Source of the DNA: Niabella sp.
GTDB taxonomy: Bacteria > Bacteroidota > Bacteroidia > Chitinophagales > Chitinophagaceae
Length of the DNA stretch: 64,000 nucleotides
Assembly (NCBI GenBank): GCA_027493055.1
Contig: JAPUDO010000006.1
Span: 62,001-126,000 of the forward strand
Reading direction: 5' to 3'
Shown here: one piece after another, positions 27,567-36,184 of the stretch
Layout: every line of letters starts with the position of its first letter
Position numbering within the stretch: the stretch's first letter is position 1
Translations under genes and position numbers: made by a program
Notes under the pieces: model-generated
What the model was told of the DNA's origin: nothing
The model's database searches: none
Seen by the model: the letters and a program-made list of their open reading frames with translations, nothing else

Positions 27567-28616
27567 TTAAGGGTTAAGTGTTTCTTCCACAACAGGTAAT
27601 ATTCTTGGCTTAATACTCTTTACCGCTTTTGCAATTTCTCTTATATGATCGGGGGTAGTACCACAGCAGCCTCCTACAATATTTACAAAACCCTGCTTTG
27701 CCCAATCATCCAGGAATGCGGCTGTTTCTGTTGGCTGCTCATCATACTCTCCCATTGCATTGGGCAGGCCGGCATTAGGGTAAGCGGATACATAACAGGA
27801 AGCGATTTGAGAAAGCTCTTCCACATGAGCGCGCATATCCTTCGCTCCAAGCGCACAGTTCAGGCCAATGCTTAAAGGATTGGCATGAGATACTGAAATA
27901 TAAAAAGCTTCCAGGGTCTGGCCACTTAAGGTTCGACCAGACGCATCGGTAATCGTTCCGCTGATCATGATCTCGCGCTCTGCATCCGGATGCTCACGGA
28001 AATACTTTTTAGCAGCAAAAATGGCTGCTTTTGCATTGAGTGTATCAAAAATAGTTTCAATTAAAAGTATATCGGCCCCGGCATCTATCAGCCCGCGCAT
28101 TTGCTCTGTATAGGCAGCTACCACTTCATCAAAAGTTACGGCACGATAACCGGGATTATTTACATCGGGCGAAAGGCTCAAAGTTTTGTTTAACGGGCCA
28201 ATAGCTCCGGCTACAAATTTCTGATCTCTGATCTCTGATCTCTGATTGTCGTTCAAACCAGGCATATCGTTAATAAATTCATCAATAGCAATACGTGCGC
28301 ATTTTACTGAAGCAACGTTCAGCTCATACGCCAGCTCCTGCATATCATAATCTGCCTGGGCAATAGACGTGCTGCTGAAGGTATTGGTTTCAATAATATC
28401 AGAGCCTGCATTCAGGTATTCCTTATGAATGGCCTTGATAACATCAGGACGGGTAATGCTCAAAAGGTCATTATTCCCTTTTACATCTGTATGCCAATCT
28501 TTAAACCGTGTACCCCTGTAATCTTCCTCGGTAAGTTGATACCGCTGGATCATGGTACCCATAGCACCATCCAGCACTAAAATGCGCCTGTTTAATAAAT
28601 CTCTTATTACACTCAT
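27567..28616 (-). CDS. metH: Methionine synthase, homocysteine-binding chain, with an inserted segment
   Basis: A 349-residue homocysteine methyltransferase barrel that supplies the N-terminal module of MetH. Zn ligands are C254 (GLNCALGA) and C317/C318 ([14 protein letters not shown]). [10 protein letters not shown] is at 15-24. Residues 121-132 ([12 protein letters not shown]) sit between the usual TPG and KFVAGAIGP segments and are encoded by the tandem word ctgatctctgatctctgatt (28216-28256), a repeat like those in spacers. A structured leader lies upstream (28643-28754). The C-terminal chain follows 72 bp downstream. Confidence 0.94.
   Translation of the reverse strand: MSVIRDLLNRRILVLDGAMGTMIQRYQLTEEDYRGTRFKDWHTDVKGNNDLLSITRPDVIKAIHKEYLNAGSDIIETNTFSSTSIAQADYDMQELAYELNVASVKCARIAIDEFINDMPGLNDNQRSEIRDQKFVAGAIGPLNKTLSLSPDVNNPGYRAVTFDEVVAAYTEQMRGLIDAGADILLIETIFDTLNAKAAIFAAKKYFREHPDAEREIMISGTITDASGRTLSGQTLEAFYISVSHANPLSIGLNCALGAKDMRAHVEELSQIASCYVSAYPNAGLPNAMGEYDEQPTETAAFLDDWAKQGFVNIVGGCCGTTPDHIREIAKAVKSIKPRILPVVEETLNP
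28216..28256. repeat. Tandem word repeat inside metH
   Basis: Three near-copies of gatctct(g) read in frame and encode the extra residues 121-132 of the homocysteine-binding chain. Confidence 0.65.
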
Positions 28617-28642
28617 AGTAAACCCTTTTTGGGAGGACGTGT

Positions 28643-28693
28643 CAAAAAAATAATAAACGTAAGGGAATCAAAAGGATGCTCTTTCCGTTTATT
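28643..28693 (-). promoter_or_regulatory. Terminator-like stem in the metH leader (candidate attenuator)
   Basis: On the minus strand an 8-bp perfect stem aataaacg/cgtttatt encloses 26 nt, with an inner ggaa/ttcc pairing, and is followed by attttttt about 30 nt before the ATG. A second hairpin (gcagga/tcctgc, 28711-28740) lies upstream in the same leader. No known riboswitch consensus is recognised. Confidence 0.45.
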
Positions 28694-28746
28694 AGTTCTA
28701 TTTTACTTATGCAGGATGAACAATAAACAAATCCTCCTGCGGGGCA

Positions 28747-28754
28747 CAAAGTTA
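28747..28754 (-). promoter_or_regulatory. -7 element of metH
   Basis: Minus-strand TAACTTTG matches TAnnTTTG, giving a leader of about 120 nt. No clean -33 element is seen. Confidence 0.4.
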
Positions 28755-28903
28755 GTGTAAAAGTTAAATATTTTGACTATACTCTTATTTACAGAACAAA
28801 CATCTATAAAAATATCATTTAGCAGTATTTAATACTAAAATCCCATCTGTTTCAATCGACCAACTTATAGATTTCTCTGTTATTCACAAACAGCATACAG
28901 GTG

Positions 28904-31849
28904 CTAACGGTTACGTATACCTCTTCCGCCAAAATTTCCACCGCCGCCCTGTCCTCTTCTTTCAAATCCACCTCCCTGGCGGCCTTCACCACCTTCACGT
29001 CTTCCCTCGCCTCTAACCTGCCGCCCACCGCCAAACCTGCGCGGATAATAGGATAATGTAACCATAAAGAATTGTTGCAGGCCGTTGGATACAGTAGTGC
29101 TGAGGTTATTGATGTTGGCAGAAGTGGAGATATTTTTATTCTGCTTCAAAATATCCATAGCAGAAAGCTTTACCTCCGCCTGCTTTGTTTTCAGGAACCG
29201 GTAGGTGGCAAAAGCATTCCATAATGCGGATGACTGCCCGGTTGTATTGTTGGTTACATAATTGAAAGTATTGCTAATAGTAAGATCTTTTACAGGATTT
29301 ATATTCAGATTTCCCTGGGTTATATAATTAACCGCTCTTAATGATTTAAGGCTGCCTCCGCTTTGGGTGCTGCTATTTGTATTAACGCCTTGCGATACCA
29401 TTACAGTTCCGAGATCGCCTAAAGTATAAAATACGCTGAGGTTATTATTTATATTATTGGCTTTAGTTACCGTATAAATAGCATCTACGAAGTTGGGCGA
29501 TGTAGTATTGGATAAGCTCACTGAATAATTAAACTGCAATATCTTATTATTCTTCATTTTAAATGATGTTCCGGCATTAAAGCCTGCATTATAAACCCGC
29601 CTGCCATCCATATTGATCAGGTAAGTAGTACGTCTGCCACTTAGCCTGTCATAAAAGCTACTGTCAACAATAGCATCATTTACATCGCTCACGCTTGCAG
29701 AGATATCAAAATTGTAGTCTGTTTTTTTAGCTGACTGCTGGCGCCTGTAGTTAAAACCAAAGTTAAGCGCATTGGTAACAGAAGGTTGCAGGTTAGCGTT
29801 GCCCAAACTAATATTATAGGCATTCACACTGGTATCTATGATGGGCCGCAGCTGATCTACAGATGGGATAGAAGAAGCCTTGTTCCCGGATAAACTCATC
29901 TCAATATTATACCGGTTAAACCTGTCATAATTATAGCTTACAGAAGCCGACGGCGTAAAAAACTTAAATGACCTGTCCATATTACGGTAATCAAAACTCG
30001 ATTCATTTTTTTCTGATAAAAACTGTCCCTGCATATTAGCCGTAATATTAATGTACCGGTTAAACCTGTCTGACAGGCGCTTTGAAAAATTTTTCGATAA
30101 CCTTAAGGAAGGCCGGTCTTCTATTCTTGTAACCCTGTTATTATGGGTTAAGGAATCGTTTCTTAAATAAGCACCGGTTAAAGAATCATAATCGCTCACC
30201 TTTATATTGGCATCAGACCGCGTTACACTAACATTATTGTTCAGCACCATATTGATGTTCCATAAGCTGAAGTTTCCGAACAACAAACGTTTCAGCGCAT
30301 TGTAGTTCATACCCAGGTTATTGCTGAAGCCTGATGATTCATTATTGTTCAGCCTGTTGAAATGCTTGTTCTGACTTTCATCTTCATAAGAAATAAAATC
30401 AGTGATGGTATTACTTTGACTTTCACTATTGTTATATGACAGATTGTAGTTAATACCAAAGCCTTTGAGATTTCGTTCATCATCATCCTTATTTCTGAAA
30501 GAAGTAGAAAAGTTCACTCCATTATTTTTACTTTGAGAAGAGGACCTGCTTGAGTTCTCACTCAATACGCTTCCTCCTTCCACCGCCCTGGTAGAAAAAT
30601 TATTGGAAGCCCTTGTATTCTCTGAAGAGTTGATACTGGCATTGACCGAAAAGTCTTTATCCTGATCCCGTTTATTATAACTGATGCCACCGCTATGATT
30701 ATTATTGGTTGAATGAGTTTCCTGCTCTGAATCCTGCAACAGTACCCTATCTGTTACACTGTTCCTTGAATCGGTTGTTGAAGTAACATAATTATTGGTG
30801 CTTCTGAAGTCATAGTTAGCCCTTAGCTGGTTGCTGAACCGGCTGTTGTTATTTTCAGAAAAATCATATTGCATATTACCCCCGATAAACAGCACTTTAT
30901 TTACCCCGGCACTCCCGAAGTTGGCTACATACCTGTTACTGGGATTATAGTTGCGGTAAGTGCCCTGCTGAAACATTTCCTGCAAACCTGCGGTTTTATT
31001 AATATTGTTCAGGCTGGCTGCAATACCTCCTCTCAGCTTTTTGTTATACGCTAATCCCGAGGCATCTGCTTCATACCGCTTATCCGTACCAATACCCGCC
31101 CCGGCTTTACCAAAATAGCCAAATTTCTTATCCTCCCTCAGCCTTATATTCATTGTAAGCAAAGAGTCGGCGGGATTATCATCTATATTATCCTTAGTGT
31201 AATCTGTTTCCCTGTACACCTGAATTTTTTCAATAGCATTTTTAGGCAGGTTTTGTGTAGCAAGCGTAGGATCATTGCCAAAGAAAGGCTTTCCATCCAC
31301 ATACACATTATTCACCGTCCTTCCGTTAACGGTAATGGTACCATCGCCCCACATTGTTACACCGGGCACACGCCGTAACATATCCTCAACCACCGCATTG
31401 GAATCCAGCTTAAACGCTGCCGGGTTAATCTCCAGTGTATCTCCGTTCATAGTAATGGGCACTACTGCTTTCACTACTACTTCATCCATCAAACCCTGTG
31501 CTTTAGATAGAAAGAGCGTTTTAAAATTATAATTTGGAGTGAGGGTATCTAAAGTAATCGTCTTAGAAAGAAGGTTATATCCGGTAAAGGAAAAATTAAT
31601 ATGTACCGGGGTAAAAAAAGGGATATCCGAGAAGGTGAACGTGCCATCTTCTCCTGTTATGTGATAATTAATTAGTGTAGAGTCTGACTTTTTATACAAT
31701 GTAATAGTGACTGATTGCAGGGCATAATCATCTGCAGAATCTTTTACAATACCGGTAACCGAACCTTTATTATAGCGCGTGGTATCTCTTTGGGCAAATA
31801 ATAATGAAGGTATTATTACAATGATTACAGCAATGAGTATCCGCATCAT
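28904..31849 (-). CDS. Outer-membrane beta-barrel protein, TonB-receptor-like, with Arg/Gly-rich tail
   Basis: A 981-residue outer-membrane protein. After a signal peptide (1-19, ending SLLFAQ) come a carboxypeptidase-regulatory-like domain (about 28-110), a plug-like region (VVEDMLRRVPGVTMWGDGTI and VYVDGKPFFGNDP) and a very Asn/Ser-rich C-terminal barrel of the OMP_b-brl_3 type. Residues ~935-981 are an unusual Gly/Arg-rich tail (GGGRQVRGEGRREGGEGRQG and onwards), so the protein does not end on the aromatic residue normal for barrels. Its start overlaps the upstream beta-propeller gene by 4 bp (ATGA), so the two are coupled. Confidence 0.9.
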   Translation of the reverse strand: MMRILIAVIIVIIPSLLFAQRDTTRYNKGSVTGIVKDSADDYALQSVTITLYKKSDSTLINYHITGEDGTFTFSDIPFFTPVHINFSFTGYNLLSKTITLDTLTPNYNFKTLFLSKAQGLMDEVVVKAVVPITMNGDTLEINPAAFKLDSNAVVEDMLRRVPGVTMWGDGTITVNGRTVNNVYVDGKPFFGNDPTLATQNLPKNAIEKIQVYRETDYTKDNIDDNPADSLLTMNIRLREDKKFGYFGKAGAGIGTDKRYEADASGLAYNKKLRGGIAASLNNINKTAGLQEMFQQGTYRNYNPSNRYVANFGSAGVNKVLFIGGNMQYDFSENNNSRFSNQLRANYDFRSTNNYVTSTTDSRNSVTDRVLLQDSEQETHSTNNNHSGGISYNKRDQDKDFSVNASINSSENTRASNNFSTRAVEGGSVLSENSSRSSSQSKNNGVNFSTSFRNKDDDERNLKGFGINYNLSYNNSESQSNTITDFISYEDESQNKHFNRLNNNESSGFSNNLGMNYNALKRLLFGNFSLWNINMVLNNNVSVTRSDANIKVSDYDSLTGAYLRNDSLTHNNRVTRIEDRPSLRLSKNFSKRLSDRFNRYINITANMQGQFLSEKNESSFDYRNMDRSFKFFTPSASVSYNYDRFNRYNIEMSLSGNKASSIPSVDQLRPIIDTSVNAYNISLGNANLQPSVTNALNFGFNYRRQQSAKKTDYNFDISASVSDVNDAIVDSSFYDRLSGRRTTYLINMDGRRVYNAGFNAGTSFKMKNNKILQFNYSVSLSNTTSPNFVDAIYTVTKANNINNNLSVFYTLGDLGTVMVSQGVNTNSSTQSGGSLKSLRAVNYITQGNLNINPVKDLTISNTFNYVTNNTTGQSSALWNAFATYRFLKTKQAEVKLSAMDILKQNKNISTSANINNLSTTVSNGLQQFFMVTLSYYPRRFGGGRQVRGEGRREGGEGRQGGGFERRGQGGGGNFGGRGIRNR

Positions 31850-33090
31850 CCAATTTTATTTTTAAGTTTTAGCTGAATGATAACCGGATTATCAGTGCGG
31901 GTACCTTTTTCAAAATATTGTTTTATTGCAGGCTTATATTCGGGGTTTCTTGCCTGGTTATTATCTTTAGACTGGAACATGGAGGATGAGGAAGCGCTGC
32001 TGTACAGATGATTTTCATCTGCATATTGAATACCGCTCTGCAACAGGGGCAAATAACCATTGGTGCTGTCTGTATTTATTTTACCGGTACTATAAAACCG
32101 GTTCGTAGTTTCATCCAACATAAAATTCCGCTCCCGCGGGCTTTTGTTATAATCAAGCGAAAAGAACATGTAGTGCTGCACCCGGTACACATTGTTGATC
32201 TTCCATACAAGGCTTCCGTTTTGCGTACGGTACAGATCCAGGTCATTTTTAGAACGAAAAGGGTGCGTAAAGAAAGCCTTTGGCAAAGAATTTTCGAGAG
32301 GCAATATTAACGTGTACAGCAAAGACACACTGTCCTTTGTCAATTGGTAAATACTATAATTATAAGGCCTGGTAAATAACAGGCGCTCCCTGTCATTGGT
32401 TGGGAAAAAGTTTACCTGCTCCGGCTTATAATAAAAAGCCTCGTTTCTTTTATTATAGGAAAAGTCTTCACGGATATTTTTTTCACCATCGTACACTTTC
32501 AGCTCGTAGCCTGTATTGTCAGCAAATTTCCTGTTGGCAAAGATGTAGCTGTAAGCCCACCAGTTATTGAAGATAGTGGGTGCTACCAATGCCAAGCTGA
32601 AATCTTTTAACCGCTGTATTTTCTCTTTATGAATATCGGACAGATCATAATAGGCCGACCAGGTAAATCTTGCAAATGACCTGTTGGTAGGGTCTTCCAT
32701 CATTTTCTCTATTTCGGCAGGCGAGAAGCTGAAGTTTTTATTACTGCCCGAAATAAACAGGGCATTCCTGCTTTTGTCTAACTGAATAGTTTTGATAGTG
32801 CAATTCGACGGCCTGTATTTCTTTATAAACTTTCCTTTTTTATCAAAAAAATAAATAAAATTGGTATCCGCATCCCAAATGATAAAATAGTCATCAGATA
32901 CAACCAGTTGCCTGATTCTTCCAAAAAGGCTTTTCTTTGTTGTTTCTAATGGTATATAGTTTATTTCTTCAAATATCTTTGACGCTGGCGCACCTGTAGC
33001 AAAGGAGGGCTGAAAATACAGATCACGGGTACTTTGACCCGAAGCAGTATAATATACTATAAAGCAAAAAATCGCTATCCATTTTCTCAT
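31846..33090 (-). CDS. Exported protein resembling 6-bladed beta-propeller lipoproteins
   Basis: A 414-residue exported protein with a signal peptide (MRKWIAIFCFIVYYTASGQ). Features such as FEEINYIPLETTKKSLFGRI, then RQLVVSDDYFIIWDADTNFI and FDKKGKFIKKYRP, match the 6-bladed beta-propeller family common beside outer-membrane proteins in Bacteroidota. It lacks a clear lipobox. The stop overlaps the start of the outer-membrane barrel gene by 4 bp, so the two probably act together. The ligand is unknown. Confidence 0.75.
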   Translation of the reverse strand: MRKWIAIFCFIVYYTASGQSTRDLYFQPSFATGAPASKIFEEINYIPLETTKKSLFGRIRQLVVSDDYFIIWDADTNFIYFFDKKGKFIKKYRPSNCTIKTIQLDKSRNALFISGSNKNFSFSPAEIEKMMEDPTNRSFARFTWSAYYDLSDIHKEKIQRLKDFSLALVAPTIFNNWWAYSYIFANRKFADNTGYELKVYDGEKNIREDFSYNKRNEAFYYKPEQVNFFPTNDRERLLFTRPYNYSIYQLTKDSVSLLYTLILPLENSLPKAFFTHPFRSKNDLDLYRTQNGSLVWKINNVYRVQHYMFFSLDYNKSPRERNFMLDETTNRFYSTGKINTDSTNGYLPLLQSGIQYADENHLYSSASSSSMFQSKDNNQARNPEYKPAIKQYFEKGTRTDNPVIIQLKLKNKIG

Positions 33091-33162
33091 AAAGCTTTGA
33101 CGCCTTAAAAAAGCTTTTCCTGCAAAAATTTTAGCATTTTTCTATACATACGCTATAAAACA

Positions 33163-33196
33163 TTAAAGACCCGCTGTAAAAACAGCAGGTCTTTAA
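33163..33196 (-). terminator. Terminator after the TonB-dependent receptor gene
   Basis: Near-perfect stem ttaaagacccgctgt/acagcaggtctttaa (one mismatch) with an aaa loop, 55 bp beyond the receptor stop codon, with a T-rich tail on the minus strand. It separates the receptor from the beta-propeller gene. Confidence 0.8.
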
Positions 33197-33251
33197 ATGA
33201 TTGCCAAAATTTATAAGAAACTATTAAACTTTCTATTGTTTTAAAAGTCTG

Positions 33252-35849
33252 TTATTGTTTGCCATTAAATGAATAACTAAGCGTGATACCATAAGTACGC
33301 GGATCACCAAGCACCCCGGCATAATGGCCTGCATTACCGCCTGCCGGTAATAGCTGTTCATAATAATCCTCATTTAAAAGGTTGCGGCCCCATATAAATG
33401 CAGAGAATCCTTTTGTTGCCTTAAAACCAAGCCTTGCATTCAGCAATCCGTAACCGGGAACGTTCAGGTAAGCCGATGGTGAAGGGCTTGATGAAAAACC
33501 GGAACGGGCAAAAAAGTCGGTCCCTATAAAGAACCTGTTGGCCCGGCCAAACAGGGATGAGGGGGTGGAGTACTCACCACCCAAAGAACCCGACCACTTT
33601 GAAATGCCGGGCAGCGAACCACCTGAAATATCTTTAAACGCTACCTGTACACCCTGAGAATTGGTAGTCCCTGTTTCTTCCAAGGGTAAAGGCGCATTGG
33701 TAAATTTTACATAAGTGCCTTCGGAGTAGCTAACGGCACCATAAAAGTTAAAGTGATAGTTCAACCTGTAAGATGCATCGGCCTCAACACCTCTTACCCT
33801 TACTTTATCAGCATTAGCGATATAACCCCTGTTTACGCCCAGCTCCGGCGATTGTACATTGGTCTGATAGTCTTTGATATCAGAATTATAAGCCGCTACA
33901 TTGAAAGTAAGATCTTCGGTTAAAGTTGTTTTTATACCCAGCTCATAGTGCCTCGTGTATTCGGGTCTTATTACTGCCAGATCAGTTGCCGGCTGCCCGT
34001 TTACTGTAGGCAGGCCCGCCACATTTACACCTACAGGCTTATAGCTTGTAGAAAAAGTCCCATAAGCATTGATTTTTCTGGAAGGACGATAGGCAAGCGT
34101 TACATGGTAAGTGGCATTTCTTTCATAAGCATCCGCATCATAATACTGGCTGCTGTACACCCCATTTTTTAATGCTAACAGTGCTGCATCCGTTGTTTCC
34201 AAACCTCCGTAAGCCGTACGGTTATATACCACTACTTTTTCGTCGTAGTTGAGCCTTATGCCCGGTTGTATATGAAGATGATTGGCAACCTCCCAGTCCA
34301 CATTGGCAAATATTGCCGCACTTTTTGACCTGATAGATGAGTTGGTACGAATACCGTATCCTTCAAACAAACCGGGTGTTTTCCATAACGTGCTGTTAGA
34401 GCTTTGCGAAAAACGCCATTGGTCTCTGCCAGACTCTTCAGTTCCCGTAACCTTTACCTCCTGGCCAAGGTAGAATATACCAATCACGCCGCTCAGCTTA
34501 TCGGTAATATCGCCGGCATATCTTAGTTCCTGTGAAATGCTCTTATGCTTTGCAGGGTTCTGCGACTTTGACAAAGCCTGAAGGCCGGTAAAGTCCCTGT
34601 CGTTGGAAGGTTCCCACACCCAATAGCGCCATGCAGTGGTAGCGGTAAGCGTACCCTGCCCTAATTTACTGTCTATATTAACAGACGCGCCACCAATTTC
34701 ATTACCGGAGTTCCAGGGAGTATCGTGGTCTATAACACGTAAAAACGCATCGGGCTGACCAGTTTTGGAATTAATATTGGGCAGGGTATAATTCAAATCG
34801 GAAATAATAGCATTGAACTGCCGGTATGCCGCCCTTTGAGTGGTCACCACGCCCGCTACTATCTGCGCATAACCATCGGGTTTTTGCTTATTATATTCCC
34901 CCGCCAATGTAATTGCTGTATTGTCCGATACATTGTATAAGAACTGGCCGCGCAAACCAAGATTATTAATATCATTGGTATATTTATCAGTACGGATATT
35001 TTTTATTACACCATCGCGCTGCGTTCCTGAAAAAGATATGCGGGCCGCTAATTTTTCTGTAAGGGGTCCTGTTACAGAAGCCTTAGCTTGTATAAAGCCA
35101 TAGTTGCCATAACTTACTTCCAGGTTACCGCCGGGCACAAAACTGGGCTTGCGCGTGGTTATATTAATAGCCCCGGCGGTGGTGTTCTTACCAAACAATG
35201 TGCCCTGCGGGCCTCTTAATACCTCTATTCTTTCTACGTCAATAAAATCAAGCGTTGCAACAGCGGGCCTTGCATAGTACACACCATCCACGTAATAGCC
35301 CACGCCAGGATCAAGGCCGTCATTGGTAAGTCCAAATGGCGAGCCCAGGCCCCGTATATTCACTCCCGTATTCCGTGGATTGGATGTGTACATTTGCAGG
35401 GAAGGCACAAACTCCTTTACACGGGTAACATTAAAAGCTCCCGACTCTTCAATTTGCTTGCCTCCTACTACTGATACAGCAATAGGTACATCCTGCGACA
35501 ACTCCCTTCTTCTTCTTGAAGTAATAATAACGGTATCGGTTTGATATAGTATCTGTAACCTTATAATAAGCGTATCATCTAAAGATCGCACGGTAATATT
35601 CCGGGGTGCATAATTTATTGAGGAGGCTGTAATAGAAAAAGGTATTTTAGGAACCGGCGATAAAGTAAAAAAGCCCGACGCATCGGTAGACACCCCCTGT
35701 GTAGTACCCCTTATGATAATGCTGGCCCCGGACAAAGGTTCGTTGCTTTCATTTACCACACGGCCTGTAAGCTGTGCATATATAAATGCAGGAAGCAGGT
35801 TAAGCGTAAGCAGTATAAGCATTTGCTGATATTTGGTTTTCTTATTCAT
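33252..35849 (-). CDS. TonB-dependent outer-membrane receptor, probably sulfur-controlled
   Basis: An 865-residue TonB-dependent receptor. The signal peptide (1-25) is followed by a carboxypeptidase-regulatory-like domain (26-105), the plug (about 118-235, with VYYARPAVATLDFIDVERIE, then VLRGPQGTLFGKNTTAGAIN) and a 22-strand-type barrel ending LRYGITLSYSF-like (TYGITLSYSFNGKQ). The plug resembles siderophore-type receptors rather than SusC, and no SusD gene is adjacent. The ligand is unknown. The upstream region has a strong promoter overlapped by a palindrome, a Cys-rich leader frame, and a second palindrome resembling those near the cys operon. This suggests uptake of a sulfur compound. The gene has its own terminator. 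Confidence 0.93.
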   Translation of the reverse strand: MNKKTKYQQMLILLTLNLLPAFIYAQLTGRVVNESNEPLSGASIIIRGTTQGVSTDASGFFTLSPVPKIPFSITASSINYAPRNITVRSLDDTLIIRLQILYQTDTVIITSRRRRELSQDVPIAVSVVGGKQIEESGAFNVTRVKEFVPSLQMYTSNPRNTGVNIRGLGSPFGLTNDGLDPGVGYYVDGVYYARPAVATLDFIDVERIEVLRGPQGTLFGKNTTAGAINITTRKPSFVPGGNLEVSYGNYGFIQAKASVTGPLTEKLAARISFSGTQRDGVIKNIRTDKYTNDINNLGLRGQFLYNVSDNTAITLAGEYNKQKPDGYAQIVAGVVTTQRAAYRQFNAIISDLNYTLPNINSKTGQPDAFLRVIDHDTPWNSGNEIGGASVNIDSKLGQGTLTATTAWRYWVWEPSNDRDFTGLQALSKSQNPAKHKSISQELRYAGDITDKLSGVIGIFYLGQEVKVTGTEESGRDQWRFSQSSNSTLWKTPGLFEGYGIRTNSSIRSKSAAIFANVDWEVANHLHIQPGIRLNYDEKVVVYNRTAYGGLETTDAALLALKNGVYSSQYYDADAYERNATYHVTLAYRPSRKINAYGTFSTSYKPVGVNVAGLPTVNGQPATDLAVIRPEYTRHYELGIKTTLTEDLTFNVAAYNSDIKDYQTNVQSPELGVNRGYIANADKVRVRGVEADASYRLNYHFNFYGAVSYSEGTYVKFTNAPLPLEETGTTNSQGVQVAFKDISGGSLPGISKWSGSLGGEYSTPSSLFGRANRFFIGTDFFARSGFSSSPSPSAYLNVPGYGLLNARLGFKATKGFSAFIWGRNLLNEDYYEQLLPAGGNAGHYAGVLGDPRTYGITLSYSFNGKQ

Positions 35850-35914
35850 TGTTCAGAATTTTAGTAAGATGTAGTTAATAAAATTTTTGGCGTAAAAAGC
35901 AATAGAAGCGCTTA

Positions 35915-35941
35915 ATTAGTCTATTAAACAGATAGACTAAT
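35915..35941. promoter_or_regulatory. Palindrome in the receptor leader (candidate operator or RNA hairpin)
   Basis: Perfect 10-bp inverted repeat attagtctat / atagactaat with a 7-nt spacer (taaacag), about 65 bp before the receptor ATG and downstream of the leader frame. It shares the TAGTCTA core with 49457-49520 and 49957-49985, and has the same 7-nt spacing as the palindrome at 36070-36108. Confidence 0.7.
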
Positions 35942-35973
35942 AGTTTAAAAAAAAGTCCTTTGAATTAATCATG

Positions 35974-36039
35974 TCATGCAGAGCCGCATGAGCAGTATGT
36001 GTTACAACAACACGAACAGTAATGATTTTTTGTATGCAT
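35974..36039 (-). CDS. Cysteine-rich leader peptide of the TonB-dependent receptor
   Basis: A short frame on the minus strand, ATG at 36039 to TGA at 35974, encoding 21 residues of which six are Cys (positions 8, 10, 11, 12, 16, 18), in the core HYCSCCCNTYCSCG. It starts about 12 nt after the predicted transcription start and lies entirely in the 5' leader of the receptor gene. Runs of codons for one amino acid at this place are the hallmark of attenuator leader peptides; here translation would stall when Cys-tRNA is scarce. A 6-bp hairpin (tcatgc/gcatga) overlaps its end and an eight-T run follows about 20 nt later. Too short for a normal gene call; coding status is inferred. Confidence 0.6.
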   Translation of the reverse strand: MHTKNHYCSCCCNTYCSCGSA

Positions 36040-36057
36040 AAATTTTAAATGAGGAGG

Positions 36058-36088
36058 CAAATATAGAAGAAATTTATTAGTCCACAAA
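36058..36088 (-). promoter_or_regulatory. Promoter of the TonB-dependent receptor
   Basis: Minus-strand -33 element TTTG (36085-36088), exactly 19 bp, then -7 element TATATTTG (36058-36065). This is the textbook Bacteroidota consensus. Transcription would start near 36051, giving a leader of about 200 nt. Confidence 0.75.
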
Positions 36089-36108
36089 ATTAGTGGAATA
36101 ATAAATTT
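36070..36108. promoter_or_regulatory. Palindromic operator overlapping the receptor -33 element
   Basis: Inverted repeat aaatttattagtccac / gtggaataataaattt (14 of 16 paired) with a 7-nt spacer. The -33 TTTG lies in its centre, so a bound protein would block RNA polymerase. Its TTAGTCnAn-N7-nTnGAnTAA layout resembles the palindrome at 35915-35941. Confidence 0.65.
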
Positions 36109-36184
36109 TACTACTATATCTAATGTATGTACCATAACGCAAATTGTGAATGTTCTAAATATCGTACATCCTGATCATTAATTA

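Noticed and set aside
24813..28616. Split metH as a broken gene
   Set aside because: Both chains are complete at domain borders and this two-chain form is known in Bacteroidota, so it is not a pseudogene.
28617..28760. Cobalamin or SAM-I riboswitch before metH
   Set aside because: The B12-box and the SAM-I core were not found; only generic hairpins are visible, so it is reported as an unassigned attenuator candidate.
28852..29034. Short minus-strand frame rich in Glu/Arg beside the barrel gene end
   Set aside because: It is another frame of the Gly/Arg-rich tail of the barrel gene; its odd composition follows from that repeat.
33252..35849. SusC-like glycan receptor
   Set aside because: No SusD partner is adjacent and the plug and length (865 aa) resemble siderophore-type receptors.
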